NCBI RefSeq assembly: GCF_023646285.1
Contig: NZ_JAMOKX010000004.1
Coordinates: forward strand, 62,001 to 126,000
DNA from: Helicobacter colisuis
GTDB lineage: Bacteria; Campylobacterota; Campylobacteria; Campylobacterales; Helicobacteraceae
Direction: 5' to 3'
DNA length: 64,000 nt
This document shows, in pieces, positions 16,529 to 25,304 of this stretch. Position 1 is the first letter of the stretch. Each line of letters opens with the position of its first letter. A model generated the notes under the pieces. It made no database searches. It was not told the origin of the DNA and saw only the letters and a program-made list of their open reading frames with translations. The position numbers and the translations under genes are program-made.

Positions 16529-18295
16529 ATGGAACATAATGAAGCTTTAGCCTTGAAATATCGTCCAATGGACTTTGATGAGCTAGTTGGGCAAGAATCA
16601 GTTAGCCGCACTCTCTCTTTGGCTTTAGAGAGCAAAAGATTATCTCATGCTTATTTATTTTCAGGACTTAGAGGAAGTGGAAAAACTTCAAGTGCTAGAA
16701 TTTTTGCGCGCGCTTTACAATGTGAAAAAGGACCAAAAGCAAAACCTTGTGGTGTTTGTGCAAATTGTATTGCAGCAAACCCTCACAAAATGCGTCATAT
16801 TGATATTATTGAGCTTGATGGAGCTTCTAGTCGCAAAATCGATGATATTAGAGATTTAATTGAACAAACCAAATATCATCCTAATATGGGGCGATATAAA
16901 ATCTTTATCATCGATGAAGTGCATATGCTTACCAAAGAAGCCTTTAATGCACTACTAAAAACCCTAGAAGAACCTCCAGAATATGTTAAATTTATCCTAG
17001 CCACCACCGATCCTTTGAAACTGCCTGCGACTATTCTTAGTCGCACACAGCATTTTAGATTCAAAAGAATCTCTGAAAAAAATATTTTTGAGCATTTAAA
17101 AAATATTTTACACAAAGAAAATATCACCTATCAAGACGAAGCACTTAATATGTTAATCCGCAGCGGATCTGGCTCTCTAAGAGATACTTTAACGCTACTA
17201 GATCAAGTTATTATCTATTCTAACTACAATATCACCTCTGATTCTTGTGCCAATATGCTTGGGCTTATTAATCCCCAAAGTCTTAATATACTTTTTGAAG
17301 AGATTTTTCAAAAAGACAAAGAATCGCTACTTAAACACATTGAAGGATTTTCTGAATACGAATGCGAAATGCTTTTAGATGAAATGGCAATCTTTTTAAA
17401 AGAAAAACTTCTAAGGGGCGAGGATACGCGCTATAGTGCAACAATTATTGATCGATTCTTTCGAATCATCACCCAAGCTAAAGAACTTTTGTCTTTAGGA
17501 AGTAATGATAGTTTTGTGCTTACTTTATCCATCTTTAAAATGCTTGAAGCCCTAAAGATTCAAGAGATTGACAAAGCCATTGAAATGCTAGAAAAAGGAC
17601 TAACACTCCCTAGCAAAGAAAATCAAGCCAAAGACCAACCAAAAACCCCAGAGCAACCCCTTAAAATCACTCAAACTAATCCAACAATCACTGAAATTCA
17701 AGCTCAATCTTCCAATCAAACTCACATAAGCAATTTCAATCCCGCACAAAAAGGTGAGGATTTGTTTGCCTTACTAGTGCAAAAAATTTATGAAAGGAAT
17801 TTTGAATTAGGGGAAATTTTTGAAAAAAATATTCATTTTGTCTCTTATGAAAATGGGGTTTTAGTTTGGGAAACCACTGCTCAAGATTCCGATAAAGAAC
17901 GGCTAAAAAATAGCTACACTAATATCATTAAAGGATTTGTTCTAGAAATTTTTGGGATACAAACTCAAATCAAACCTGTCATCAAAGAACCAAAAATTTC
18001 CCAAACACCTTTAACCAGCACACAAGAATCAGAACCAAAGCAACAAGCACAAAATATTTCTGATTCTAATGATGCACAAGATTCTAATCCCGCAAAACCT
18101 AATTCCACAGAATCATCAAAATCAAATACCACATTAAATACCCCTAAAACAACCATACAATCCACAGAAGCACAGCCCACTCACAAAAGCATTCAAGATG
18201 AAGTTAATGAAGCCTTAGGGCTTCCTATTTTACAAGAAGCAAGGCAACTCTTAGAAATCAAGCAAATCAAAGTTCGCCCCAAAAACGGAGAATAA
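16529..18295 (+). CDS. dnaX: DNA polymerase III subunit gamma/tau
   Basis: The clamp-loader ATPase. N-terminal core: Walker A (GLRGSGKTS), a four-Cys zinc module (C, then CGVCANC), Walker B (IIDEVHML), and the sensor region LSRTQHF. The C-terminal half has two low-complexity Pro/Gln/Ser/Thr linkers (about 365-415 and 490-575) around a short folded segment. At 588 aa it matches a tau-length product; I saw no convincing slippery site for a shorter gamma. It begins the dnaX-tsaE-lptB-rpoN operon, as in H. pylori (HP0717-HP0714). Confidence 0.92.
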   Translation: MEHNEALALKYRPMDFDELVGQESVSRTLSLALESKRLSHAYLFSGLRGSGKTSSARIFARALQCEKGPKAKPCGVCANCIAANPHKMRHIDIIELDGASSRKIDDIRDLIEQTKYHPNMGRYKIFIIDEVHMLTKEAFNALLKTLEEPPEYVKFILATTDPLKLPATILSRTQHFRFKRISEKNIFEHLKNILHKENITYQDEALNMLIRSGSGSLRDTLTLLDQVIIYSNYNITSDSCANMLGLINPQSLNILFEEIFQKDKESLLKHIEGFSEYECEMLLDEMAIFLKEKLLRGEDTRYSATIIDRFFRIITQAKELLSLGSNDSFVLTLSIFKMLEALKIQEIDKAIEMLEKGLTLPSKENQAKDQPKTPEQPLKITQTNPTITEIQAQSSNQTHISNFNPAQKGEDLFALLVQKIYERNFELGEIFEKNIHFVSYENGVLVWETTAQDSDKERLKNSYTNIIKGFVLEIFGIQTQIKPVIKEPKISQTPLTSTQESEPKQQAQNISDSNDAQDSNPAKPNSTESSKSNTTLNTPKTTIQSTEAQPTHKSIQDEVNEALGLPILQEARQLLEIKQIKVRPKNGE

Positions 18296-18703
18296 ATGAA
18301 AAGCTTAGTTTTAGATGAGAATTCACTTCACCAATTATGCGAGACTTTGGATCTAAAAAATCAACGCGGTATTTATTTGTTAAAAGGAGATTTAGCCAGT
18401 GGAAAAACCACTTTAGTTAAAGCAATGGTGCAATATTTGGGCAATTCTAGCGTGGTTACTTCGCCTACTTTTTTATTGGCGCAAGATTATGGAGAGGGAA
18501 TCTATCATTATGATATTTATCAAAAGAATCTAGAAGAGCTTTTAGAAATCGGATTTTTAGAAGAGCTTGAAAAAGAGGGTTGGCATTTTATAGAATGGGG
18601 TGATGAAAAATTAGCTAAAATATTAAAACAAATTGGTATGGATTTTAAAAGCATTGAAATCCTTCCAAAACAACACTTAAGGGAATATAGAATTGATGCA
18701 TAA
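18296..18703 (+). CDS. tsaE: tRNA threonylcarbamoyladenosine biosynthesis ATPase TsaE
   Basis: A 135-aa P-loop ATPase that works with TsaB and TsaD to make t6A37 on ANN-decoding tRNAs. Walker A is [11 protein letters not shown]; the family segments [16 protein letters not shown] and FIEWGD follow. It starts directly after the dnaX stop codon and its end overlaps lptB by 8 bp. Confidence 0.9.
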   Translation: MKSLVLDENSLHQLCETLDLKNQRGIYLLKGDLASGKTTLVKAMVQYLGNSSVVTSPTFLLAQDYGEGIYHYDIYQKNLEELLEIGFLEELEKEGWHFIEWGDEKLAKILKQIGMDFKSIEILPKQHLREYRIDA

Positions 18704-19418
18704 GCTAGAAGCAAAAAACTTAGTTAAAATTATCAAAAAAAATAAGATTATTTCTGATATTTCTATGGAAGTAAGAAGTGGCGAAGTTGTCGGTCTTTTA
18801 GGACCAAATGGCGCAGGAAAAACAACAAGCTTTTATATTATTTGTGGGCTTTTGTTGCCAAGTAGCGGAAAGGTCTTTTTTGACAACAAAGACATTACAG
18901 GACTAAGTTTGCATAAGCGCTCTCAATTAGGGATTGGTTATTTACCCCAAGAATCAAGTGTTTTTAAAGATCTAAGTGTTGAAGAGAACCTAATGATTGC
19001 CGCTGAAATTTGCTTAGACAGCGAAAAGGAACGCTACAAACGCACCGAAGAATTATTAGAAGAATTTAATATTGAACCCATTCGCAACAGAAAAGGTGTT
19101 AATCTAAGTGGTGGAGAGCGGAGACGCGTGGAGATTGCTAGAGCGCTGATTAAAAAGCCAAAATTCATCTTGCTTGATGAGCCTTTTGCAGGAGTAGATC
19201 CCATTGCTGTTTTAGACATTCAAAACATTATCAAAAAACTTTTAAATTTTGGCATTGGTGTTTTGATTACTGATCACAATGTCCGAGAAACGCTAAGTGT
19301 GTGTCATCGCGCCTATGTAATCAACAAAGGAATGTTGCTTGCTAGTGGAAATTCAAATGAAATCTATGAAAATGAACTCGTAAGAAGACATTATTTGGGA
19401 GATCATTTTAAGGTATGA
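18696..19418 (+). CDS. lptB: LPS export ABC transporter ATPase LptB
   Basis: Powers lipopolysaccharide extraction from the inner membrane with LptFG. The 240-aa protein has Walker A (GPNGAGKTT), Q-loop (YLPQE), signature (LSGGERRR), Walker B ([13 protein letters not shown]) and switch His (ITDHNVRET). The ATG at 18696 is preferred over the TTG one codon earlier. It overlaps tsaE upstream and, by 4 bp, rpoN downstream; an lptB-rpoN pairing is widespread in proteobacteria. Confidence 0.92.
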   Translation: MHKLEAKNLVKIIKKNKIISDISMEVRSGEVVGLLGPNGAGKTTSFYIICGLLLPSSGKVFFDNKDITGLSLHKRSQLGIGYLPQESSVFKDLSVEENLMIAAEICLDSEKERYKRTEELLEEFNIEPIRNRKGVNLSGGERRRVEIARALIKKPKFILLDEPFAGVDPIAVLDIQNIIKKLLNFGIGVLITDHNVRETLSVCHRAYVINKGMLLASGNSNEIYENELVRRHYLGDHFKV

Positions 19419-20707
19419 AATTAAGAACCCAAACTTCCGCTACTCTAAAAACAAAACTTTCCTCTACACTAAAAAGTTGGCTACCCATACTCCAAAGTAG
19501 CACTCTAGAGCTAGAAGAAACACTAGGAGAATTTGCAAAAGAAAATCCCTATGTTGAAATCAAATCAGCAATGGCAACTGACTTTTCCTCTGAAAGAAAA
19601 AAACGTAAAGAGGGACCAAGAGGGCTTAGGAGCGTTGAAAATGATGGAATTGAGAGATTTTGCATTCAAGAAGAAAGTCTAGAAGAAATGCTAAAATCCC
19701 AAATAGTTCCACCCCTATTTCCTACAAAAACTTCACAAGCTATTGCTGAAAAAATCATCGAAAATCTAAATGAAGAGGGGTATTTTGATGGCGATAAAGA
19801 AAAAATTGCCAAGGAATGCCAAAGCAATAGCCTAGAAGTTGAAAAGATTCGCAGGCGATTTGCTTATTTAGATCCTGCAGGAATCGCAGCTGAAAATCTC
19901 ATAGAATCTTTTTATTTTCAATTAGAGAATATGGATGTTGCTGATTCTATTTATAGTGTGTGTTTGAAGCTTATTGGCGATTTAGAAAATCACACAAAAT
20001 ACAAAGAAGACAAAAACTATACTCAAGCAATGCGTGTAATTTCCAGCTTTAAAAACCCTCCTGCTTTAGATTTTTATCAAAAAGAAGCAGCTATTATTCC
20101 AGATATTTTAGTGATTCAAGAATTAAATAATATTCAAGTTCAAATCAATGAAAAATACTATCCAAGCATTGAAATTGAAACACAAAAAAAAGATTCCAAA
20201 GAAAAAATCAAAGATGAATTTATAAAAAGCAAAATTAAAGATGCTAGAGATTTAGTGGATGCTCTAGAAATGCGCAAAGCCACACTCTATAAAATAGGCT
20301 TAATGATTGTGGAATATCAATATGACTTTTTTATGGGCGGAGAAATAAAGCCTATGAAGCTAAAGGATTTAGCAGAGGAATTTGGGCATGCACCAAGCAC
20401 AATTTCTAGAGCCATTTCAAATAAATTTTTAGAATGTGCTAGAGGAATTTTTCCCCTAAGGAATTTCTTTGCCACAGCCCTAGATGAAGACACTTCTAAT
20501 ACCACAATCAAAGAATTTGTAAGCGAACTTATCAAAAATGAAAACAAGCAAAAACCCCTTAGCGACAATAGAATCTTAGAACTCATTGAACAAAAATTTA
20601 ATCTCAAAATTGTGCGAAGAACGATTACAAAATATCGCGCACAACTCAACATAGCAAGCTCTAGCGAACGCAAAAAACTTTATAAAATATCTCTTAATTC
20701 ACATTGA
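19415..20707 (+). CDS. rpoN: RNA polymerase sigma-54 factor
   Basis: Directs RNA polymerase to -24/-12 promoters, needing an enhancer-binding activator (FlgR in this group). The 430-aa protein begins with the glutamine/leucine-rich activator region I ([18 protein letters not shown]), followed by core-binding repeats and a C-terminal DNA-binding domain. The diagnostic RpoN box reads VRRTITKYR near residue 400. It overlaps lptB by ATGA. Three matching promoters lie upstream of the flagellar rod genes in this same window (9120-11019). Confidence 0.93.
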   Translation: MKLRTQTSATLKTKLSSTLKSWLPILQSSTLELEETLGEFAKENPYVEIKSAMATDFSSERKKRKEGPRGLRSVENDGIERFCIQEESLEEMLKSQIVPPLFPTKTSQAIAEKIIENLNEEGYFDGDKEKIAKECQSNSLEVEKIRRRFAYLDPAGIAAENLIESFYFQLENMDVADSIYSVCLKLIGDLENHTKYKEDKNYTQAMRVISSFKNPPALDFYQKEAAIIPDILVIQELNNIQVQINEKYYPSIEIETQKKDSKEKIKDEFIKSKIKDARDLVDALEMRKATLYKIGLMIVEYQYDFFMGGEIKPMKLKDLAEEFGHAPSTISRAISNKFLECARGIFPLRNFFATALDEDTSNTTIKEFVSELIKNENKQKPLSDNRILELIEQKFNLKIVRRTITKYRAQLNIASSSERKKLYKISLNSH

Positions 20708-20723
20708 CTTTAGGTTTGTATTT

Positions 20724-20729
20724 TATACT
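20724..20729 (+). promoter_or_regulatory. predicted promoter -10 for the DUF1104-like gene
   Basis: TATACT, 31 bp upstream of the ATG at 20761. A TTGACT (20704-20709) overlaps the rpoN stop codon but is only 14 bp away, shorter than ideal. Confidence 0.35.
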
Positions 20730-20760
20730 TCTGCTACAAAAAAATTATAAGGAGCTTAAC

Positions 20761-21210
20761 ATGAAAGCAAAAACCATAATTTCTATTTTAGTTGGCACAG
20801 CCTTAAGTGCTTCTATAGCCTTAGCAGCAGATTTTTCAAAAAAGAGCAATGATGAACTCATCAATCTTTCAGGAAAAGTAACTCCAAAAGACTATCCAGA
20901 TTATAAAATGGAGATTCACAAAAGAATACAAAAAATGACACTCAAAGAGGGTAGAGATTTTAGGAAACAATTAGGAGACAAAAGACAAAGCGTTTATGAG
21001 CAAATGACATTAAAAGAATACAGAGAATATCAAGATGCAATCGCTAAAGAAACAGCTAAAAGAATCGATTCAATGAGTGAAAAAGAAGCCTATGAAAGTG
21101 GGCTATTAAGAAAATACCACAAAAATCAATGTAAAGGCAACAGGGGACCAAATAGGGGTGATTACCCAAATAGGGGATATAAAGAATGTCCAATTGGTCC
21201 AAGACCATAA
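20761..21210 (+). CDS. small secreted DUF1104-like protein
   Basis: A 149-aa protein with a Sec signal peptide ending ALA-AD at residue 22, so periplasmic. The mature part is highly charged and helical (MTLKEGRDFRKQLGDKRQ, MTLKEYREYQDAIAKE) with two similar MTLKE units, matching DUF1104 proteins known from Helicobacter and Campylobacter. The tail is Gly/Pro/Asn/Arg-rich (PNRGDYPNRGYKECP) with two cysteines. ATAAGGAG sets the ATG at 20761. It sits directly before a two-component system, recalling CpxP/Spy-type periplasmic proteins that accompany envelope-stress sensors; that functional link is my inference. Confidence 0.65.
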   Translation: MKAKTIISILVGTALSASIALAADFSKKSNDELINLSGKVTPKDYPDYKMEIHKRIQKMTLKEGRDFRKQLGDKRQSVYEQMTLKEYREYQDAIAKETAKRIDSMSEKEAYESGLLRKYHKNQCKGNRGPNRGDYPNRGYKECPIGPRP

Positions 21211-21213
21211 ATC

Positions 21214-21237
21214 TTGCGCAACGCTTTAGTTGCGTAA
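21214..21237 (+). other. intercistronic hairpin before the response regulator
   Basis: A 9-bp stem with one G-U pair (21214-21222 with 21229-21237) and a 6-nt loop, in the 40-bp gap between the DUF1104-like gene and the regulator. No U run follows, so it looks more like a partial attenuator or an mRNA 3'-end stabiliser than a full terminator. The AAGGAG of the regulator begins about 3 nt after it. Confidence 0.5.
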
Positions 21238-21250
21238 GCAAAGGAGATAA

Positions 21251-21919
21251 ATGAGCGCAAAAATATTGCTATTAGAAGATGATATGGCATTACAAGAAAT
21301 TATTGCGGAATGCCTTAGTGAAGAGGGCTATGAAGTAGTTTGTTGTAATGATGGGATAGAAGCATCTAATAAAGCATATGAAGAAAATTTTGATTGTTTA
21401 TTGCTTGATGTGATGGTCCCCAATATAAATGGATTTGAAACCCTAAAAAATATTCGCAAAAGTGGCAAACAAACACCTGCGATCTTTATTACCGCCTTAA
21501 ATAGCATTAAAGATTTGGAAGTGGGTTTTAAAAGCGGTTGTGATGATTATTTGCGCAAACCCTTTGAACTTTCAGAATTGCTTTTGCGCTTAGAAGCATT
21601 GCTTAAGCGGAGTAATCGTATTAATTTATATGACTTTGAAAATGGTTATAGCTTTGATTGCAAAGAAGGAATTTTATATTTCGAGGGAAAACCTTATAGA
21701 TTATCTAACAAAGAGCGAGAATTACTCAAAATCCTTTTGGTTAATGAAAATCACTTTGTCCCATTAGAAGAAATTTTTAATACCCTTTGGGACTATGGAG
21801 AAGAACCAAGCGAACTTAGTTTGCGTGTGTATATCAAAAATTTACGACAAATTGTAGGAAAAGATAATATTCTTACGCGCAGGGGCGAAGGGTATTGCTA
21901 TAGAAAGTCTATCCAATGA
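21251..21919 (+). CDS. OmpR-family response regulator
   Basis: A 222-aa DNA-binding regulator. The receiver shows LEDD, phospho-acceptor Asp53 (LLLDVMVPNING), FITA and Lys in YLRKPFE; the C-terminal winged helix has LSNKERELLKILL and RVYIKNLRQIVG, standard for OmpR/PhoB. AAGGAG precedes the ATG. It overlaps the kinase gene by ATGA, so the two are translationally coupled. Confidence 0.9.
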   Translation: MSAKILLLEDDMALQEIIAECLSEEGYEVVCCNDGIEASNKAYEENFDCLLLDVMVPNINGFETLKNIRKSGKQTPAIFITALNSIKDLEVGFKSGCDDYLRKPFELSELLLRLEALLKRSNRINLYDFENGYSFDCKEGILYFEGKPYRLSNKERELLKILLVNENHFVPLEEIFNTLWDYGEEPSELSLRVYIKNLRQIVGKDNILTRRGEGYCYRKSIQ

Positions 21920-23205
21920 ATGAAAGCAGAAAAATTGCCTTAAAAATTAGCTTACTTTACACCATTACAAGTTTTATTTTTTTAATTGTTGTGTTTTATG
22001 GTTGGTATCAAAAAGAAAAACAATCTCTTATTGAAGAAAGAACACTACAACTCCGAGAATTGGCACATAATCTAGCAATATATCTACAAGAAAAATCGCA
22101 AACAAAGCCCAACGATCTCCTTCAATTATTACAAGAAAGTGCTAAAGAATTAGACATTTCTTTTTCTTTAAATAAAGAAAATGGAGAAGTGATTTTTAGT
22201 GCATTAAAAAATCCTATCACCAAAAGGGATTTTAGGAATCTTTTAACAAGAAAAGGAACTCCTATTAATCTCAAAAAAAATCACAAATACGCTGATAAAA
22301 TCATCATCATTGAAGACAATGTTTATTTGGTAACCCAAAGAATGGGGGGAAGATTTTGGCGCTTAGTAAATTTAGAACTTCACAAAAAAAATTTACACAA
22401 TCAGCCTTATTGGCGTGATGATTTTTTTATGATTATCCAAGATAATGGTATTTTAAGAGAGATTCACACTCTGTGGTTGTTAATTGGTGGAAGTTTTTTA
22501 TTAGCTCTTTTTGGAATGAGCGTAATAGCTTATTTCTTAGTTCGTTTAAGCCTAAAGCCCTTAGAAGAAAAAATAGAAATTCTTAATCGTTTTATCAAAG
22601 ATTCTACGCATGAAATCAACACCCCCTTAAGCATTATTCTAATGAGTATTGAGAGAATCAAAAAAGAAAATCTTAAAGAACAAGATTTGCAGAAATTACA
22701 ACGAATCAAAATGGCAGCCAACACACTAGAGCAAATTTATCAAGACTTAGTTTTTTATAATTTTTCTCATATTCAAGAAAATAGCCTAGAAGAAATCGCT
22801 ATGGATTGCTTATTAAAAGAAAGAATTTCTTATTTTGAACCCTTTTATAAGAAAAAAAATATCACCATAACCCTAAAAACAAATCAAAGCCTATTAAAAG
22901 CAAATAAGAATCGCATTATTAGAATGGTGGATAATTTGCTAGATAACGCCCTTAAATACACCTATAATGGCGGAAATGTGGAAGTAATCATAGATAAAAA
23001 TACTTTAATTATCAAAGACAATGGCTGTGGAATACCCAAAACACACCTAAAGCGCATTTTTGAGCGATATTATCGCTACAATAAAGATCAGGGTGGATTT
23101 GGAATAGGATTGGCACTTGTTAAAAAGATTTGCGATTCTTATAAAATAGACATTCAATGCCAAAGTATAGAAAAAAAAGGAACAACTTTTATCCTAAAAT
23201 GGTAA
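21916..23205 (+). CDS. membrane sensor histidine kinase
   Basis: A 429-aa sensor with membrane segments at about residues 10-30 and 190-210 enclosing a periplasmic domain of about 160 residues. HisKA holds phospho-acceptor His232 (STHEINTPLSII); the ATPase domain has N (MVDNLLDNALKYT), G1 (DNGCGI) and G2 (GFGIGLALVKK) boxes. There is no clear HAMP domain. Partner of the overlapping OmpR-type regulator; the periplasmic protein encoded first in the cluster could be a modulator of its sensor domain, an inference only. Confidence 0.88.
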   Translation: MNESRKIALKISLLYTITSFIFLIVVFYGWYQKEKQSLIEERTLQLRELAHNLAIYLQEKSQTKPNDLLQLLQESAKELDISFSLNKENGEVIFSALKNPITKRDFRNLLTRKGTPINLKKNHKYADKIIIIEDNVYLVTQRMGGRFWRLVNLELHKKNLHNQPYWRDDFFMIIQDNGILREIHTLWLLIGGSFLLALFGMSVIAYFLVRLSLKPLEEKIEILNRFIKDSTHEINTPLSIILMSIERIKKENLKEQDLQKLQRIKMAANTLEQIYQDLVFYNFSHIQENSLEEIAMDCLLKERISYFEPFYKKKNITITLKTNQSLLKANKNRIIRMVDNLLDNALKYTYNGGNVEVIIDKNTLIIKDNGCGIPKTHLKRIFERYYRYNKDQGGFGIGLALVKKICDSYKIDIQCQSIEKKGTTFILKW

Positions 23206-23228
23206 GAAACAAAAAAATCTTGTAAAGT

Positions 23229-23259
23229 TTGCACAAGCTAAATAAAATTTAGCTATAAT
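23229..23259 (+). promoter_or_regulatory. promoter for the CheX-like/fliN operon
   Basis: TTGCAC (23229-23234), 19-bp spacer, consensus TATAAT (23254-23259). Predicted start near 23266, 21 nt before the ATG at 23287, with GAAGG between them. Confidence 0.5.
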
Positions 23260-23286
23260 CCATGTTTTAATCAAGAAGGTTGGTAG

Positions 23287-23703
23287 ATGCTAAATAAAAT
23301 CATTGAAAATGCCTTCAAACAGGCAATAGAAGACACTTTAGATAAGACACCCCAAGTTGCAAATGAAAAGCTACTTGAAGGTTTTTTATCTAGCATTGAT
23401 GTTATGTATGATGATGGAGAGAAAACCACTATTACTTTTATTAGCACAAAAGAATTTTTAGAGATTTTTGGTGGCGGATTGTTGGGGGAAGAAGAGTTTG
23501 ATGAATTAACCCTAAAAGATTTATCTCAAGAACTTGCCAATCTCACCATCGGACTAGCCAAAGTTTTAGCAGTTACTGAGGGAGTGAAATTTAACATCTC
23601 AACTCCAAAAGTTTATGGCTATGGAGAATTTAAAGATTCATCTACTAAAAGCCTTAATTTTACCCTAGAGGGCACAAAATGCTCCCTTTTTATCCATATT
23701 TAA
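23287..23703 (+). CDS. CheX/CheC-fold protein next to fliN
   Basis: A 138-aa protein resembling the CheC/CheX/FliY family of CheY-phosphate phosphatases. The catalytic pattern D-x3-E-x2-N is present as DLSQELAN (Asp78, Glu82, Asn85), with a Pro at 107 close to the expected spacing. It lies 15 bp upstream of fliN and on the same transcript. It could dephosphorylate CheY at the switch, or be a FliY-like switch subunit, or a structural relative. No signal peptide. Confidence 0.55.
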   Translation: MLNKIIENAFKQAIEDTLDKTPQVANEKLLEGFLSSIDVMYDDGEKTTITFISTKEFLEIFGGGLLGEEEFDELTLKDLSQELANLTIGLAKVLAVTEGVKFNISTPKVYGYGEFKDSSTKSLNFTLEGTKCSLFIHI

Positions 23704-23718
23704 AATAAAGCAGAGAAA

Positions 23719-24078
23719 ATGCCAGCAGATGAATTTACTTTAGCCAAGATACAAGCGCCAAAACAAGAAGATTTAGCTCGTTATCTTGAAGGAATCATAA
23801 ATAACTATGGCGGATTGCTAGATATGAAAGTATCCTTTCATGCCGAGCTTGGATCTGCAAAGATTCCACTCTTAGAGATTCTACGCTTTGAAAAAGGCTC
23901 TATTATTGATTTGCAAAAACCAGCAGGAGAGAGTGTAGAGATTTATATTAATGGCAGAATCGTAGGCAAAGGTGAAGTTATGGTTTATGAAAAGAATCTT
24001 GCTATTAGGGTAAATGAAATTTTAGATTCTAATGCCATTATTTATTATCTCACAAGAGAAAGTATTAGCGCGGTATGA
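23719..24078 (+). CDS. fliN: flagellar motor switch protein FliN
   Basis: A 119-aa C-ring subunit. The SpoA domain covers the second half: VSFHAELGSAKIPLLEILRF, then GSIIDLQKPAGESVEIYINGRIVGKGEVMVYE, typical of FliN. The cytoplasmic C ring sets rotation direction and receives export substrates. It overlaps the FliO-like gene by 4 bp. The start is ATG with AGAG upstream. Confidence 0.93.
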   Translation: MPADEFTLAKIQAPKQEDLARYLEGIINNYGGLLDMKVSFHAELGSAKIPLLEILRFEKGSIIDLQKPAGESVEIYINGRIVGKGEVMVYEKNLAIRVNEILDSNAIIYYLTRESISAV

Positions 24079-24512
24079 AAATATTATTTTGGATTTTATT
24101 TTGCCTATCTATTAACCTAGCACAAGACAAAGCAGAATCAACCAAAATCTTAGGAGAAAGCAACAAAACTTTTCCCTTTGAAATGGCTAAGTCGCCTTTG
24201 GAGAGTATTAATGTGTTTCAATATAGTGGCGTGATTCTTATTTTAGTCGGACTTCTAGTGTTGCTATGGTATGTTCGCAAAAGAGTTTATTATAAAGACA
24301 ACAATAACTTTTTGGATTTTTTCAAAAAAAATCCAAAGGATTTTCCTATTACAATTCTCTCTAGCACTCCTTTATCGCTTAATGCCAAGCTGATAGTTTT
24401 TGAGCTTTACAAAATGCGCTATATTGTAATATTAAACCAAAATGGAGCCACTTTAGTTGATAAATATCCTATAGAAGATTTTGGGGAATTATTTAAGCAA
24501 GAAAAACAATAA
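24075..24512 (+). CDS. FliO-like flagellar export protein
   Basis: A 145-aa protein with an N-terminal signal-like segment, a short periplasmic part, one strong membrane helix (about residues 50-68, VILILVGLLVLLWYV) and a cytoplasmic beta-rich domain (LNAKLIVFELYKMRYIVILNQNG). This layout and position after fliN match FliO, which helps assemble the FliP pore of the flagellar export gate. FliO is poorly conserved, so the call depends on layout and neighbours. H. pylori has a similar gene next to fliN (HP0583). Confidence 0.6.
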   Translation: MKILFWILFCLSINLAQDKAESTKILGESNKTFPFEMAKSPLESINVFQYSGVILILVGLLVLLWYVRKRVYYKDNNNFLDFFKKNPKDFPITILSSTPLSLNAKLIVFELYKMRYIVILNQNGATLVDKYPIEDFGELFKQEKQ

Positions 24513-25304
24513 ATGAAAAATAATCTCATTGCGTTTTTTTTATCGCTATTAATTCACTTTATTATTTTACTATTGATTTTTATCAAATTACCCCAAGATG
24601 ATTCCTACAAACCACCCAAACACGGAAGCAAGGAAGGGGAGCGTATTAGTATTAAAGATTTTAAATTCTCCCAAGCCACGCAAAATCTCCCGCAAAATCC
24701 ACCAACCCCTACACAGCCACAAGAATCAGTGCCTTTAACCACAAAAGAAGAATCTAAAAACACAAAAAACGATAAACCAACACCAAAGACCAAGGAATCA
24801 AAACCCAAAACCACAAAAGATTCTAAGACAAAACAACCCACCCCTAAACCTACTCCCCAAAAAGCAAACAAATCAACTCCAAACCCCCTTGCCTCTTCTC
24901 TTAAAAACAAGCCCACTTCAAAACCCTCCTCTCCTTCAATCTATAACTATAGCAATAATATGGAAAATCAAGAAATTAAAGAATTGTATGGGGAAGATTT
25001 GTATTCTTTAAATTATGAAGAGAGAAAATTCATAGAAGACAATCTAAGTAGCATAGGCAAAATCACACAACAATATCTAAAATACCCACAAATTGCCGGA
25101 AGAATGGGGCAACAAGGCGATAATATTGTGGAATTTTATTTGCACCCAAATGGAGACATTTCAGATCTAAAACTACTCACACCAAGCGGTTTTAGACTTT
25201 TAGATGACAATAGTCTCCATACCATTGAAATTGCTTACAAAGACTATCCCTATCCTACAGTTAAAACCAAAATTAGAATCCGCGTAATGTATCGAATCTA
25301 TTGA
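24513..25304 (+). CDS. TonB-like energy transducer
   Basis: A 263-aa protein with one N-terminal membrane anchor (residues 5-25), a long Pro/Lys/Thr-rich periplasm-spanning region (about 45-145) and a C-terminal TonB-type domain: GDNIVEFYLHPNGDISDLKLLTPSG and YPTVKTKIRIRVMYRIY. TonB proteins carry proton-motive energy to outer-membrane iron and cobalamin receptors. No exbB or exbD is adjacent, so it must borrow them or serve another role, possibly in the cell wall. Its 3' end overlaps mqnD by 7 bp tail-to-tail. Confidence 0.75.
   Translation: MKNNLIAFFLSLLIHFIILLLIFIKLPQDDSYKPPKHGSKEGERISIKDFKFSQATQNLPQNPPTPTQPQESVPLTTKEESKNTKNDKPTPKTKESKPKTTKDSKTKQPTPKPTPQKANKSTPNPLASSLKNKPTSKPSSPSIYNYSNNMENQEIKELYGEDLYSLNYEERKFIEDNLSSIGKITQQYLKYPQIAGRMGQQGDNIVEFYLHPNGDISDLKLLTPSGFRLLDDNSLHTIEIAYKDYPYPTVKTKIRIRVMYRIY

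Noticed and set aside
17965..18180. Antisense open frame within dnaX
   Set aside because: A shadow of the Ser/Thr/Asn-rich linker codons; no ribosome site and no family resemblance.
16529..18295. Programmed frameshift in dnaX giving a gamma subunit
   Set aside because: No A-AAA-AAG-type slippery site with a following stem could be found; A runs present are not followed by a convincing hairpin.
24605..24916. Antisense open frame within the tonB-like gene, rich in Gly/Val/Phe
   Set aside because: Produced by the Pro/Lys/Thr repeat codons on the other strand; low-complexity and without a start signal.
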